A stretch of DNA of 64,000 bases from Dactylellina haptotyla (taxonomy: Eukaryota > Ascomycota > Orbiliomycetes > Orbiliales > Orbiliaceae). The stretch covers positions 124,001-188,000 of the forward strand of contig CM062380.1 in the NCBI GenBank assembly GCA_031310005.1, read 5' to 3'. Both the position numbers and the translations under genes were made by a program. The notes below the pieces were generated by a model. That model saw only the letters and a program-made list of their open reading frames with translations. It searched no databases and had not been told where the DNA came from. This document shows positions 1-12,846 of the stretch, in pieces (within the stretch, counting starts at the first letter, position 1; every line of letters begins with the position of its first letter).

Positions 1-1501
1 ATCGAAACCCGGTTTGTGCTGGATGTTGTTATCTCAAGCATGTCGTTTAGCCCAAGCAATTGGTCTACATAGGCAATCCCATCCGGCTCAGAATTTCTCC
101 GAGGAAGAGTCTGTGGAGCGGCAGCTCGTCTTTTGGACTCTCTATGTCATGGACAAAGCCCTTTCGCTCACATTCGGCAGAAGTACCTGCTTGCCCGATT
201 TTGACGTGGACGTGGACCTTCCTGATAACGTGACTGGTAATGTGCTTCTCACCCAGCACTTCTCTGGGTGGGTTTGGCTTGCCAAAATTCAAAGTCAGAT
301 ATACATGCGACTCTACTCCGCATCTGCTTGCAGAGCGAGTGATGAAGACAGGCAGCACGCAGCTAAGGAGCTCGAACTAGAATTGCGAAATTGGTGGGCC
401 CAGAATGGGGCTGGCTTGCAGCTTATTCCGTCCATCGGCCTGTTCGAGAAGCAATACTTGGAGCTTGAGATCAAATTTTCATTCCATAACAGTATGATAA
501 TGATCCACAGAGTGAATAAGGGCGGCGGTGAACTCAGTGAGGCCATCTGCTTGGATTCAGCTCGCACAAGTGTGCAGCTGATCAAGCAGACGCTCGAAGT
601 TAACAACGAAGCCGCGGATGGCAGCGTCCTCCTTTGGTACGTATATTATGACGCAGCCCTAGAACAACCGGACCATTGACTAACTAATTGAACTCACAGG
701 CTTTTCCAATACTTCCCATTCACACCATTCTTCGTTCTTTTCTCAAACGTAATCCGTAATCCCGAAGAAAAATCATCGCGAGATGATTTCGTTCTCATGC
801 AGCACGTCGTCTCATACCTCGATCGAATGAAAGCAGCGAACGAATCCGCATCTAAACTCCTCCGCATCGCCGAAACCTTTACCCAGATTGCCGCTGTCTT
901 ACTGCGAAAATTCGAAAAGCCATCCCACAGCGAATCACGCAAGCGCAAGCATGCTGCCATAACTGGTGCCTCGGAAGGAAATAAATCCGATGACGGTAAA
1001 CGGCCAAATCCCAACTCCCGCCCCGGCAGTATGGGTAGCATCAACCTTGAAGCCGAAATCCCCACCAACTCTGCCACACCTCGCACAGCCTCCGACGTCC
1101 CCACCATGTTCCCACATGCCTTCAACTTCCTTCGCTGGCCAAACGTTGGTGCGCCGAATTCATCCGCCGTCCGGCCCGGTTCGTCCCACGACAACAAATC
1201 CTCATCAAGCAGCGGTTCCAACCCACCACTAGGAACCTCTGCAGCCGATCCTTCTTCTTCTTCTTCATCCTCCCTCCCCTTCGATGCTGGAATAGCTGCG
1301 ATGTTCGAAGGAGCAACCGCAGGCTTCGACTTTGATCTCGAAGCATTGATGGCAGAGCCCGTAGACTTCCAAAGCCAGATGCAGCAAGCTCACAGACAAG
1401 GCCCGTTGGATTTCGATTGGTTCCAATGGGACCAGTATACCCAGGGCTTGTCCGAAAGTCCGGGAATGAGCTTTGCGACCCTGGCTGGAATGAAGCAGTA
1501 A
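1..1501 (+). CDS. Fungal-specific transcription factor, C-terminal part (5' end outside window)
   Basis: This is a partial gene: the frame is open from base 2, so the start and any Zn2Cys6 DNA-binding domain lie upstream of the window. Two exons, 2-636 and 700-1501, are joined by a 63-base GT-AG intron (donor GTACGT, branch CTAAC at 680-684, acceptor CACAG) that keeps frame through a Trp codon and gives 478 residues. The first 200 residues match the fungal_trans (PF04082) pattern: an opening PGLCWMLLSQACRLAQAIGLHR-type helix, a VERQLVFWTLYVMDKALSL segment, and a GRSTCLPDFDVDVDLPD stretch typical of the family. The second exon contains a basic SRKRKH patch, a Ser/Pro-rich linker with a run of serines, and an acidic aromatic C-terminus that could act in transactivation. 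Such proteins are nuclear regulators of metabolism; the target genes cannot be read from sequence. Family assignment is firm, specific function unknown. Confidence 0.9.
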
Positions 1502-2253
1502 TCCTTCCGCCTCGGCCCGAAAGGGGAGAGTTGATGTGTTCACATATCATCTAAATACATTGGAGCGGCGTTTTCGCAGTTATAGAACATTAATCTGGGT
1601 AATAATCTTTTGAATCTTTTGTTTTTTATTCTTCATTCGCATCGAGCTGGCACTATCTCTCTACTACAACCCCTATCTAAAGGGAAACCATTAATATCCT
1701 TCTAATATCTACGGTGTCAACGGTCCGGATCCTGGAGTTCTTGTATTTCTTTTTGTTTGACTCTCATGCTACTGTCAATGACTTTTTCATTGCATGTTGG
1801 CGGCTCCCACGGGGCCTTCATTTTGGAGACAACGGCGCAGCATGCGATATCATTATCATTATTTTTTTTAAACAAAAAATAACACTTCTCCTTCGTCAGC
1901 ACAAGTAAAGCGTTTGAGCGAGAGCACCTGTTTGTATATAGATTAGCAGCTAGCATAGCAGCTGCCAAATAAAAAAACAACCTGACTATAATACCCAATA
2001 ATAACATGAAGCAATTGAATAAAGAAAAAATTTAACAATAATAATCACAAATTACCACCACCCATAGTTTCTGTTCCCGGACTCCATAAAATACAAATAT
2101 CCCACATCCTGCGAGGCACGAAAAGAAAATGCTGACACCCAAAAAATGCACCTAAAACCAACAAGAAATGATATGCATCCAGCACCAAGGGAAAGAACAA
2201 AAGAAAGGTACAAAAACACCAAATATTCTATCATGATTTCAAGGAACTTGATT
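1502..2253. other. Convergent 3' intergenic region
   Basis: The region lies between the stop of the transcription factor on the plus strand and the stop of the minus-strand gene that follows, so it should carry both 3' untranslated ends. It is AT-rich with short A and T runs (about 1860-1880 and 1970-2050). I see no coding frame with fungal-like composition and no repeat. Confidence 0.6.
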
Positions 2254-3864
2254 CTAATAGCTATCTCGGAACTTTGCTGCAACAATAAATGCAACGCCCA
2301 CCGCCATTGAGATCGAACACACCGGGACCACAATCTTCAGCCTTCGCAGCTGAGCGGCCCGCTTCCTCTGATGGTCCACGGCTGCAGTATCGAGTTCTTT
2401 TAGCCACTGCTGTATTTGCTCGCTCTGGTCGTGAAAGGCACAGACCAACGGCTTTATGGCATCTGTCAACTCATCGATCCCGCTGGCCATAGCTTCATGT
2501 TCACTTCCCGCATCATCGCACCCGGCCTGTGGTGTCTGATCGAACGCGATGAGCGAGTTCTGGAGACTGCGCGAGAGACTGGTTACCATTGTGGTCTCCT
2601 GCGATATCGAATCTCGAATCTTTTCAGTATCGTCGGAGAAAAGATTGGTCGTGAAGTGTGAGACTCGACGGTTTGTGTGATTTGGGATCGTACTCAACAC
2701 GCTCGTGAGGTGCTGAACCGTTCCTTTGATTAGATCCACTGTCAGGGCCGACGGTGACACGTTCTCCGAAGGGCTGGTGTCTCTCGTTTGTTCATGCGAC
2801 ATTAATTGCTCTATGAATGATGTTCGGAGAGACCTTGGGTAGTATTGGGAGATTTCGCTTGGGGTATTCGTAATGATTAGGACTGTTGATAACAAAGCCG
2901 TCACAGATTAGCCAAATATGATATCTCAGTTAAAGTCGGGTTATATATGAGTATTTCTCTTACCGGTCGATGGCTCGGTGCTAGAAGGGCCGTAATCTAG
3001 ATGAATAGAACAACCCTCACAGAACTCCTGTTGCATATCGTACCGCTCCTTTATGTCATCCCGTGTGCCGTTTAGCGACTCTGAGGACGAGATTCTCCTT
3101 AGCAGCGGGATATTCAAGAACGAAATCTTAGATCCGGATTCCGAGCCGTATTTGACAAGGTGACCTCCCGATCCAACTGCGCTTCCGTCCGTCGGGGCGT
3201 TCCTGAGCTGCAGGTGAGCATCCCAAAACTGCGGTTCCACCCCCAACACAGCTCCGAAGACGCCCATGATAGTGGTCGTCATCTTATCCAGGAGAAAGAC
3301 CCTGGATACTACGTGGCTTTCGAGTACATGTGCGTTAGGTTCTTCGCTATCTCCCATCTGCAGCTCGCAAAAGTAGTCTACCAGCATAGCCTCGTCATTT
3401 ATCCCTATCATGCTTCGAGACCCGTCCCTGCTAACCTCGATGATGGTGACCAAAGACTCGTCAGAGTACCTTTCCTGGTCTTTCGAAGCTCTATAAAGCT
3501 CTGCATTTTTAAAGAATGCTGAGAGATTTTTAAGCTGGTTCTCGTAGGCCTGAGAGAGAGATTCTACGTATTGCAAATAGTTTGAGGCCTTGCGGCGTAG
3601 GTCCGCCGCCTGCTCCTCTCGCTGCTCTGAATCATCTGCTCCAATGGAGGATGGTGCGTTCCCACTCCTGGAACCGTTGGGACGGCCTTTAAGTTGTAAG
3701 CTCGGGGAGCCCGGGTCTATCGAAGTGATTGATAATGCGGGTGACCCTATGCTCCACTCCTCGGGGTGCGCAGAAGATCTATGTGAAGAGCAGCTATACG
3801 AGCTCTCACCGCGAACATGCGTGGCTTCACAGTCGCCCACGGGTATGGAATCGGTTTGTGGCAT
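2254..3864 (-). CDS. Hypothetical 509-aa protein with C-terminal membrane anchor
   Basis: Two exons, 3864-2964 and 2882-2254, are joined across an 81-base intron (donor GTAAGA, branch GCTAATC, acceptor AACAG); the join rebuilds a Val codon and keeps frame. The start is the ATG at 3864, because the open frame just upstream offers only TTG. The N-terminal 80 residues are Ser/Pro-rich and look disordered. A charged helical stretch follows (near ADLRRKASNYLQYVESLSQ), and then a block containing FGAVLGVEPQFWDAHL that faintly recalls the N-terminal domain of fungal CorA-like proteins. The second exon is mostly helical and polar. Near residues 485-507 a single hydrophobic segment follows a basic RRLK patch, close to the end, suggesting tail anchoring with the bulk in the cytosol. 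No CorA GMN motif or second membrane helix is visible, so ion transport is not supported. Function unknown. Confidence 0.78.
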
Positions 3865-6195
3865 GTTGTACAACCGAAATTGAGTAGATTGGTTAGAGAC
3901 TATAATGGTAATAAAAGATTTCGTCTGATCAGGTGGCAGTCCAGTTTGCGAGACAGATAATACAAGAGGTGGTTATAGCCAGCTATGAGGAGCTCCTACA
4001 GTATGCACGCTGTACACATGCACACATGTAGTTATGCAAGGGGAGAGTAAAATGAAATAGAATAAAGAAAGGTCGATTGGTATAGCTGCATATAGCGTTT
4101 CTTGCTTGCGTTCTTAATCCGATGGGATCGCGAACTCTCATATCCTGAACGTTTTTTCTCTCCTCGTGACCAACATGTGACCATGCATGGTGAATTTATA
4201 CCTGATGCCTCTGCGCGAAAAGCTAATGAGCTTGCGAAGCTCCGAATATCTCGATCCAATAGAATAGAGTTTGGCTTTCATTTTGCTATATTCCTTTTGC
4301 TTTCAAGTACCCCCTTCACGCTGACCTATCACGTTTTCTGGAAAGCGGTGAAAATGTCAGTTTGTCAATGCAGGCACCCGCAGTTGCATTGCATATCCGG
4401 CGCCAGGTGAAGCGAGAAACACGCTGTGAAACTCTCATATTTTGGATTTTCGATCTCCAGCGGCTCCACGGCCATATCTGGTCCTCGACGAACTGGAGCT
4501 GGGCCAGTCGCGGACAGGAGCCAATGGGTGGACCGGATCGGGCCAGAACGCGAGTTGGAGGGTTGGATTGTCGGGTTGCGAGAGGTCAGCCCGAGCACAC
4601 CCTCTTCGCGGTGGATGCGTTGCCAAATTTAGACCGAGATGAGCTTGGCGTCGAGTGGCGCTTGTCAACACAACGCTCCCCTCCACCGGAGCGGCCACTT
4701 GCTCCATCGATCCCACCTCCCCGTTTATCACCAATATAGACCTGGACCTTAGCGTGGCAGCTAAACCGGGGAAGCCATCGACCATCGCTCGCTCCTTCCA
4801 CATTCGATCGCTGGTTTCACGTGCTTGTAATTAGGCATAACTTCGTGAAAGGCTATCTAACCGCGCAAGGGATTTAGTCGCGCACATGTCAAAGCGATGC
4901 ATAGATGCAGCTGCCAAAAATTAATCTAGCAAACACAAGGTCCCGGTTTTGGCACCTGGAGCTTGGACATCCGGATGATACAGAGGCTAGATTATCAACA
5001 CGAATACGGGGCGGTTAATATCTCATACTCTCTCCCTCTCTCTCTATCTCCTTCTTCTTCTTCCTTTTTTTTTTCTCCCTTCATTTCCTTGTCTATTGAA
5101 ATGTGTTCAATGTGGGAATTCGAAGTAGAGAAGAAGAAGAAATCTAGACCTAATACACAGCCTTACCTTCTTAAATTAAATGCTCTGCCCTTGACGGTTC
5201 ATCTAAATAGGCTATTTTTTTGGTCGAGAAACCAAGAGGTAAAAAAACAAAAAAAACACTTACGTAACGGGCTCACGGCTTTTCCGAGTTCAAAGCTTTT
5301 GACGGAATTAATAACCTTTAAATTTGCCAATGGAGGGATCGTATTTCGAACCCTGCGACTGGGTTTCTAAACCCTATTATAATACATGATTTCATTTTTT
5401 TGGCGTTTTACCGTTCTTTTTTCTCTCGCTCGATCCCTCGAATAATAATAAAACATTTTCGCACTTTTGGGGGATTCAGTTTTTGACGTTTTGACGTGAC
5501 AGCAAAGCATTTTTTGTTGCAACAGAATGTAAAGAGAGCAAGCAAGGAGCAAAGAAACAGGCAACTTTTTTAAGATCCCATAGCAGTTAATTAAAGAAGC
5601 TCGGACAGCAAAAGGATAAGGGCGGGGCGGCGTAGGTGGTGAGGAAGATGATATTATGAAAGGCAATGCTGGAACCTTTGAACGCCGTTCGCCGTTAATA
5701 ATAATAATAATAAAAAGCAGATATGCAAATTTTAGTACCATCGCAGTCTAAGCTGAGAGGAGTAATAAGGGAAAAAAATCAAGCAGGAATTGATCGAATA
5801 ATTGGTGCATGAGCATTGCCGTAAAACGCCGGTTTCCGCTAAATACGAGAGGCAAATGCCCCTCGAAGAAAAGAAAGAAGGGGAATAATGATGGCTAAAA
5901 ACGCCTGACTTTTAGGGTTTTCACAAACAGAGTGAGAGATGTAAAAGTAGAGAAAAGAGTAATAGAAATAGGAAAGACCAATATCGGGCGAGAGTATGGT
6001 CTGAGAGCTCAGTGGCGGCTGTCGTGAGGAATGGCTCTCTGATAGTACCGCGGAAACCAGCAAATATAGAGAATGATCTGAATAAAAACTAGCGGTTAAG
6101 AAATGGATACTGGTTTAAAACCAAGCTGGATCGTCGCTTCGAGGGAAGAAGAGAAAAGCGATCGCAGCGGCAACCATGAAAACCCTTACACACTC
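3865..6195. other. Intergenic: upstream region of the 509-aa gene and 3' region of the GT2 gene
   Basis: Both flanking genes are on the minus strand, so 3865 upward should be the promoter of the 509-aa protein and the part below 6195 the 3' end of the glycosyltransferase. Around 5025-5090 there is a pyrimidine-rich simple-sequence tract (CT and CTT repeats ending in a T run). Small open frames here lack gene-like composition. No further gene was recognised. Confidence 0.5.
5025..5090 (+). repeat. CT/CTT-rich simple-sequence tract
   Basis: The plus strand runs through repeated CTCTCT and CTTCTT units into a T run. It is a low-complexity tract in the region upstream of the 509-aa gene. A function is not implied. 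Confidence 0.7.
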
Positions 6196-7747
6196 CTAGG
6201 TTGCGAGGGCGATGGTTATCAATTTTTCGTCAAGAAGACTACCATTCTCCACATCGAATCCGTCGATGCGGTTGTATGAGAACGGTTCCTCTTCTTTGTC
6301 TTCGGAGTCATCAACACCTTCACGGCTACCCCAAGCAGTCTAAATAAGAGAAATACGTTAGCATGAAAAATTATTTAATAAGGAAAAGAACTGAAATATC
6401 AGGCTTACCTCGTTAAGAGTGAAGAGAGCGTAGTATTTGATGAATCCATGGAAGTAGCCGAAGAGGATAGAGATGGGGAGGTAGCGGAGGTCTGATGGGT
6501 AACGCCAGAAGTGTGGGAGAAGTTTGACAACTTTGGTACAGAGGAGCCAGATGAGTTGAGCGACTATACATTGCTGTTGCAAAACGGTATCATATGCGGT
6601 GGCCTTGTAGAGAAGATAAAGGAGTCCGGAGTCAGATATGAGTGCGGGAGGGTTAAAGGTGGCCATGTGGAGGGCATAAGAGCACCAAGGTTGACGACTA
6701 AAAGAGGCCGTTCGGATTAGCACTGAAGATCTCATCCTTTACTTTTGTACAAAGGTACTTACGTCCAGATATGCTGTTCCTTGAACATGCTCGTGTAATT
6801 GCTACGCCAATTGCTTCTTGCCCATCGCAGACATTGCTTGAGGAACTTGGAATCGTCCGATAGTGTTGTCCTGAGTTCACATTCATCATGGCATTGTTCG
6901 TAGGAGTCCCAACCGTGGCTAACAATCCATCTGGTGAGGAAATTGTCGTCGTCAGTGTTCAAGGCGAATTGCCCACGCCAGAGTTCATTCGTAAAGCCAT
7001 CCATAAACGCTTTGTCTTGGAGAATCTTTGTACGGTATGCGACTGTACGCCCGCTCAGACATGAAACACCGCCGTCCATGTGGGTGGTGGCCGAAAATTC
7101 AAAGTTTCGACGTTCCAAGTAGAATGCTCCTAGGATGGTCCAAAATGTCCGGTTTTCGGTTCGTTTGAGACGCTGGCTGGTACCAGCTCCACCGATCTTG
7201 GGGTTTTCGAAGGGAGCGAGGATCCACGGCAGGAACGTCTTGGGCCACATGATATCATCATCCGCAAAGATCAAGATTTTTGTTTTGACCTCAGGTATGG
7301 CTTTGACCATTTGCTTGCGCTTGTTCGCTTTTCGAATGGCGAAGACGCGGATGCGATTTGGGTCCAATTTTGAAGCCACATCTTCAAGACGCTGCTGGTG
7401 GCGTTTGATCGTAACGATGATTATTTCCTTCAAGCCGGTCTCGAGACAGCGAGCGAGGGTGTCGACAAAATCTTGGCCTTCACCATCAATGGTGGGAATC
7501 ACAAGCGTAGCGTCCTCGGGCTTGTACGTTGGCTTCTCGGGAAGAGGGATGGGACGAAAAGTCCATGACGCGATACAATTGACGATGAGACGGGTATAGC
7601 GATATAGCCTGTATATGCCGATTTTAGAGCAAATCGCCGGATATGGTTAGCACATGCATTCCGCACAAGGGCTTCAATCGCAGCTGGCGCTTTCAATTGT
7701 GTGGGAAAGAGCATCCAGAAAAGAAAAAGGGTCAAGGATTCCGCCAT
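6196..7747 (-). CDS. GT2-family polysaccharide synthase (Cps1/hyaluronan-synthase-like)
   Basis: Three coding exons are clear: 7608-6763, 6697-6409 and 6339-6196, with introns of 65 and 69 bases that have good donors (GTAAGT, GTAAGC) and keep frame; they supply about 425 residues. The catalytic region shows the family-2 glycosyltransferase order: TLVIPTIDGEG start, FADDDIMWP with the DxD metal/UDP-sugar site (about 7262-7254), a DGGVSCLSGRT block, NTDDDNFLTRW, and the QxxRW motif as QCLRW (about 6833-6819). Hydrophobic helices follow, as in membrane-bound processive synthases that build and export surface polysaccharide. The 5' end is unresolved: an ATG at 7747 opens a membrane-anchor-like MAESLTLFLFWMLF, and a 58-base intron (7666-7609, donor GTGCGG, branch TGCTAAC, acceptor ATACAG) looks right, but the two exons then join one base out of frame. 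Identity is firm; the N-terminus is not. Confidence 0.85.
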
Positions 7748-10700
7748 GAAGCGGCCAGACGCTTATCGGGTCGGCTTTCGCCCTCCCTACTGAACTCAAT
7801 AAGCTCTTGTAGAAAGCCCGAAGATTTCGGCGTGGGAGGTTCCGATAAGTCATCGAATTATGTACTCCACGGATCCCAGCTTCTGCCCCCGTTTGTCTGT
7901 ACGTCCTTCAAACATTCCGTCCGAGACGAAATGCATGCGACGTGTGTTGCTCAGGTTTGAGGAGCTGCAACTGTGGGCCGCAGGCTCGCCTGCCTGTTCT
8001 ACCTGCATTGCCCGGCCCAGGGAGCGGATGGGGGAACCCTGAATGCTGCCGCTTTGAAATCAATGAAGGACCAGCAAATCTGCATATGCAACTTTCCTTG
8101 GACGCGTTCTCCCTTTTTTCTTCTTCTGTTTCTTTCCTTTTCCTATTCACTCCCACTTATCCCTCGCAAGAGAGGAAGGGGAATAATGAAGAAGCAGATG
8201 AAGAAGAAGAACGCTCCCATGCAGGCTTGGGCTGGGAGGCGTCTCAGGCACGTCGCCGTGCAAGGAAGAAGCTCCGTTGATCGGGGCCATCGACCTCGGA
8301 CAAGCTGGAAGCTCGGGTAAAAGAGACGCTGAGACAGACACACATCAAATGCATATTGGAGGAAGGGAGCCAACTGCCCATGGAATCGAGGCGATGGTCT
8401 GGAGAGCATTGGGCGGTATGTTTCTCGCAATTGGCAACGAGTGGCCTCAAGCCAGCTAGCCAAAACGCACTAGCACCCGTTTGCCCAGCCGTAGAGAAGG
8501 AAGTTCAAGCATCAGCGTTAGGCTGGGGATTTATTCTACGCCCCGAGCTAGCTGAAAAACCAGATGCTCGAGTTTCTCCAATTGCAAAGCTTCGGCCAAA
8601 AACCAAAAGCAGATGCATCTGGCAAGGCAGCAAGCAGATTGTAATATTTCATCCTGAGATGCTCAATAAAGTGGGGAGAACAAGGGTGCTGCAGGGTCTG
8701 GGGGGGATGTTTTTTTTTCTCTCTGTTCACTTACCACAACACGATGAAAAGGTACAGAAGGGCTAGCTCCATCTTCTGATATTGTTCCGCTTGCAAACCC
8801 CTGCAACTAGTAACCTTTCGAATTGGTGATTGGAGGACTTTGCGAGCTCGTCTAGTAACTCGCTTTCAAAAAAAGGGCTGGCTGGTCGATGTGAAAGACG
8901 GATCTTCTGATGTTTCTTCGACGGCAACGAGCCGCTCTGAGACAACCGGCTCGAATTGCGTAGCTTGAACCTGACAACATGTTTAGTGAGTTGAACGCTC
9001 TGGATTCTGACTTTTTCATTGGAGAGTTACCAAAGAGAGTGAGTGCACAGTCTACGTACGTGTGCCTTTGATGTCGTGTGAGCTGGTTTGAATGTGCGGC
9101 AATTTGAAAATAGTACAGCTAGGAATATTCTCTATGCTCGTATTCTCGGATCTTGGTTCCGCTCTTTTGTAGCGTATCGGATGGTTTGCACTAAGCTTTT
9201 TGATAGAATTGATTCGTGCCAGAGCTGATGATGTTTGGATCTAGCTTTCTGGTTGAAATTATGATGATTGGAGTGCAAATCTTCAGGGTTGAGCTTTCTC
9301 TACAGCTTTAGAATGCGTTGGGCTGCGTCCTAGTTGCAACTGTCCCCGTTCTAAGTGAAAAGCGGGAGCTTTTAGAAGGTTGCAACTCGGCGGTCTGGGA
9401 GTTCCAATCGTATATATGGACTGTCTCTAGAACCAGGCGTTATGGCTTTGTACCGAGCTTCGCAACAGTCAGAAGCTTGTAAATGGTGTTCGAACCAAGT
9501 CTGTTTTGTCTTTGTCGTGTGCTTTGATATCTACTTTGAGTGAGAGCAAAAGTATCAAAACTTAAGATATATCTCTTAAATCTTGCCGAATATTCGTGAG
9601 CCTAGTGCTGAACTGCTCTTGGGCGCCAGAGGGAAGATATATAGTCCTTAGCCGACTAATGACAATGCAAGAGTGGAAGAAGAAGAAGAAGAAAAAAAAA
9701 TCGAACAAATCAGCGGAAATAATTGCAACGCTGCTTTGAGTTCGAGCGAATAATGATAAAACAGACTTGGAGATTGTCTCGGAACGTGGCCGCGAATTGT
9801 TAATAATAGCGTTGTTGACAGCGAAGGCTTCGGGTTTGTTTGTCGATAACTTGATGAAGAGTCTTGAGCATGCGAACTCGACGGTCATAAAATGTTTGAT
9901 ATCTCCACAGGGTTTGGAAAGAAATGGTCCAATGGATATGCTGAACGCATGTATACAATGCGACTCGAAACGTTTTCTTTCTTTTTCTCTTTCTTTTCAA
10001 TTAGAGGAATAGAGATTAGAGAATTAAGCTGTCGAAGCAAGCTGAGTTTAAAAGCTTTCGTGTGCGGACAGGGACAATATAACAATGTTCCTGGTTCGTT
10101 GCGGTCAATAGAATATCCAGAAAACAGAAGTTATTACTGGTAAAGAAGTAAAACAAAAATTTGGATACAACAACTAGACAACCTTGACGAAAAGAGGCGC
10201 GGAGAGGGGATTATTAAAGGAGGATGCTTCTGCAGAGCGCGCGGCGGAGGCAAATTGCAATTGATTTATGGTTGAGAATCGCTTGGTCGAGGTTCGGCTC
10301 TGTGACCCCCCAAATGTCCAGCTCTGATATCTTCTGGCGCAAGCTACCAATCAAATAATATGGTGTTGCTGTACCTGAATTTGGATCTTTGGCTGCGTTA
10401 CTAACTCGTCGTTATGCAAAACGGTATACTAGAAAAACGAATGTCCTAAACAGAAAGAAAAAAACAGAAAGAAAAAACAAGAAGGAAATCGCACGAGTTG
10501 GGTAAATGAATATAAGTAAATGAACAAAGCAAGAGATCAGGATCTCAAGCAATCAAGCTAGAAGTTTGGGGGGGCAGACGAGGCATAAATATATCCATGC
10601 TTCTACCTTTGGTTCCTCAAACTTTTATCAGCAGACGTGGAGGTCTCGGTCAGATTCTTAGGGCAGGCTTTGAGGTGGGAAGGACATTTTCAGTAGGCCA

Positions 10701-12499
10701 GATTCCGTCAGCGTAAGTCTACCACGATCCGGAAACGCTAAATTAAATTAATGGTGTACAGAAAAACAGGCAGGCAGGACCGGCGACAATCCAGGTTTAC
10801 AGTCAACTAGTATGATCGATGGGTACTACTCCAGTCCTAGTTGAAAGTCATAAGCAATTGGTCTGAGCATCAAGGAGCACCGAATTGTCAAATTTTGTAA
10901 CATTTATTTTTTGCGTGCATCTCAAACCTTGCTAGCTCAGCTAATTACGGCGGACAACAGGGCAAATGCACAAAACCTTGAAGGAAGGAAGGCCAGAGGC
11001 GGAAAAAGAAAAAGAAAGGGTTTAGGAAGAAGAAATATGGAGAAAGAAGAAAGCAAACGGGAGAAAGGCGATAGACAGCCCGGGGTCGATGGGGACAGGG
11101 CTCTTCTCCCGAGCTAAGGTAGTTCGTCAGTCAAATGGCATTTTTAGTTTGAGGCATTTCACAATCAAGTGAAAAGAAGGAAAGAAAAAAGAGGGCGAGG
11201 AAGAAGAAAATACTATAATGAATGGGATCTGGCTATAGCTGAGCATCTCTTTCACGAAATTTCACCGAATCGCAAGCAACGCATCGCTAAGAATTGAATT
11301 GTTTTGCCTACGAATCGGCTGAATCATTTCGTTGATTGAATGAGCGCGTATATATTTTGGCGAAGGGAGGAAGGGGACATACCTGTAAACAATTAATAAA
11401 ACCAGAGATAGGAATAAAAACATGCTTTTATCCATTTATCGTCTTGCTTGTCCATTTTTCAATCGATTTACTGTTGTTGGAACAGATCTCACCTTCAATT
11501 AGGTACGATTTCAGTCTACGCAACCTGGAGTTTCGTTTTCCTTCAGTGTTCCCCAGCCATTCCATTGTTGCTGCGATGAACATCGGTTATATTTCTTAAT
11601 TCACAAGGTTTAAAACCGTGGGTCGGATGACACCACAAAACTAGCTTCATGCGGTTCTCTTGCCCTTTCGAATAGCCTGCCAATCTGAGGGAGAGACAAA
11701 CAAACCAACGATACTAAATACACTTGATTCAAATGGTAGTATTATTGAAACAGAGCAGGCGTCTAGCCGAGAAAGCAAGTGGTAGATACGGATCACTCCG
11801 GCTTAAGACCTGTCAAATGACAGTCAAAGTGAAACAAGCGTCACTGGTGAAGAGTTTGTGGTTGATCGCAATCAAACCCATCTCCAAGCGGTAGTGGGAA
11901 ATCGAACCTCACAAGGGTCTAAATTGAAGCCTCATGTCGACAAACAGTCGCAATGGCGCCAAAGTAGGAAGAGGGATGATATCTTCCCGCCTGGCACTAA
12001 CACGAACTCCACTGTATGTCACATCGGCCAACACTATTGGGTACAGCTGGTTGCCCAGTGATCCCGCGACTAGACGAATTCGCGAAGGGTTGATGCGAAA
12101 ACTGTCAGCCACCAGATGCCGTTCACACCTTAGGATATAAAGGGTGTCCTTAATGCTGACCTATCAGGGTTTTAGAACACCAATCTCTAGTAAACATATG
12201 ATCATTTGTTTCATCCTGAGAAATATGGAACATACCTCCACAAAGTTAAGAATGGCCAAGGACACGTAGTTTTGTCCACAGTTTTGGTGATATTTTGGTT
12301 GACGGGATTCAGATCCGTCAAATACAATTTTCTGAGATGTAACGAAATGGGTAAATTTTATCAATAATAAAGCTATAATAATTTCTGAGGCTCGGTAATC
12401 TAAAGAATCTAGAAGCCGGCAGTTTGTTCTCGAAGTGTTAAAACCGGGGCAAACAGTAATGAGTCGCAAACCGTCGAAAGTGGGCCGCCAATCAACTCT
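7748..12499. other. Gene-free 4.7 kb upstream of the GT2 gene
   Basis: This stretch has ordinary base composition with purine/pyrimidine-skewed patches (near 9680, 9960-10000, 10455-10490 and 10985-11050). Many short overlapping open frames occur on both strands, none with domain-like sequence, so I call it non-coding. The part next to 7748 should include the GT2 promoter. One exception worth a look is an 83-residue open frame on the minus strand at 11909-12160, reported under findings. Confidence 0.5.
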
Positions 12500-12824
12500 T
12501 TAGTATTTTGTTAGCTGTGCCCAAGACCCACGATGTAATGGGAGACATAGCGGAGTTTGACACCAGAAAAATAGATAATAATTGTTGGTAGTTCAGAGCA
12601 TGGTTCTCTTATCAAGTTGAAGCGTGCCGCAGTGCACTTTTTTTAATCCAAGGCTTCCATCTATTTTTCGATCGATCCGTATACGTGCGTGGGGAATCGT
12701 AACTGGAAGGGCGAAATTGGTGTGGGTGTAAGAAGAAACATGGATCTGGGCGGGATGCTTTAGTCAATGCTGCATGTCAAAAGGCGTCCAGGACCAGTCC
12801 AGGGAGCAGGGAGGATAATTTAAC

Positions 12825-12846
12825 AAAAAAAAAAAAAAAAAAAAAA
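12825..12846 (+). repeat. 22-base poly-A tract
   Basis: An uninterrupted run of 22 adenines is followed by a purine-rich GGGAAAAAG stretch. It marks the approximate left side of the AT-rich island. It may be simple sequence, or the 3' tail of an old LINE or SINE insertion; no matching upstream body was recognised. Confidence 0.8.

Noticed and set aside
3160-3522. 120-codon plus-strand frame
   Set aside because: It is antisense to the 509-aa gene, whose spliced frame is better supported.
2254-3864. CorA-type magnesium transporter
   Set aside because: There is only one membrane segment and no GMN motif; the resemblance is limited to one short block.
8143-8766. Overlapping frames on both strands upstream of the GT2 gene
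   Set aside because: They mirror one another, change composition along their length and contain no recognisable motif.
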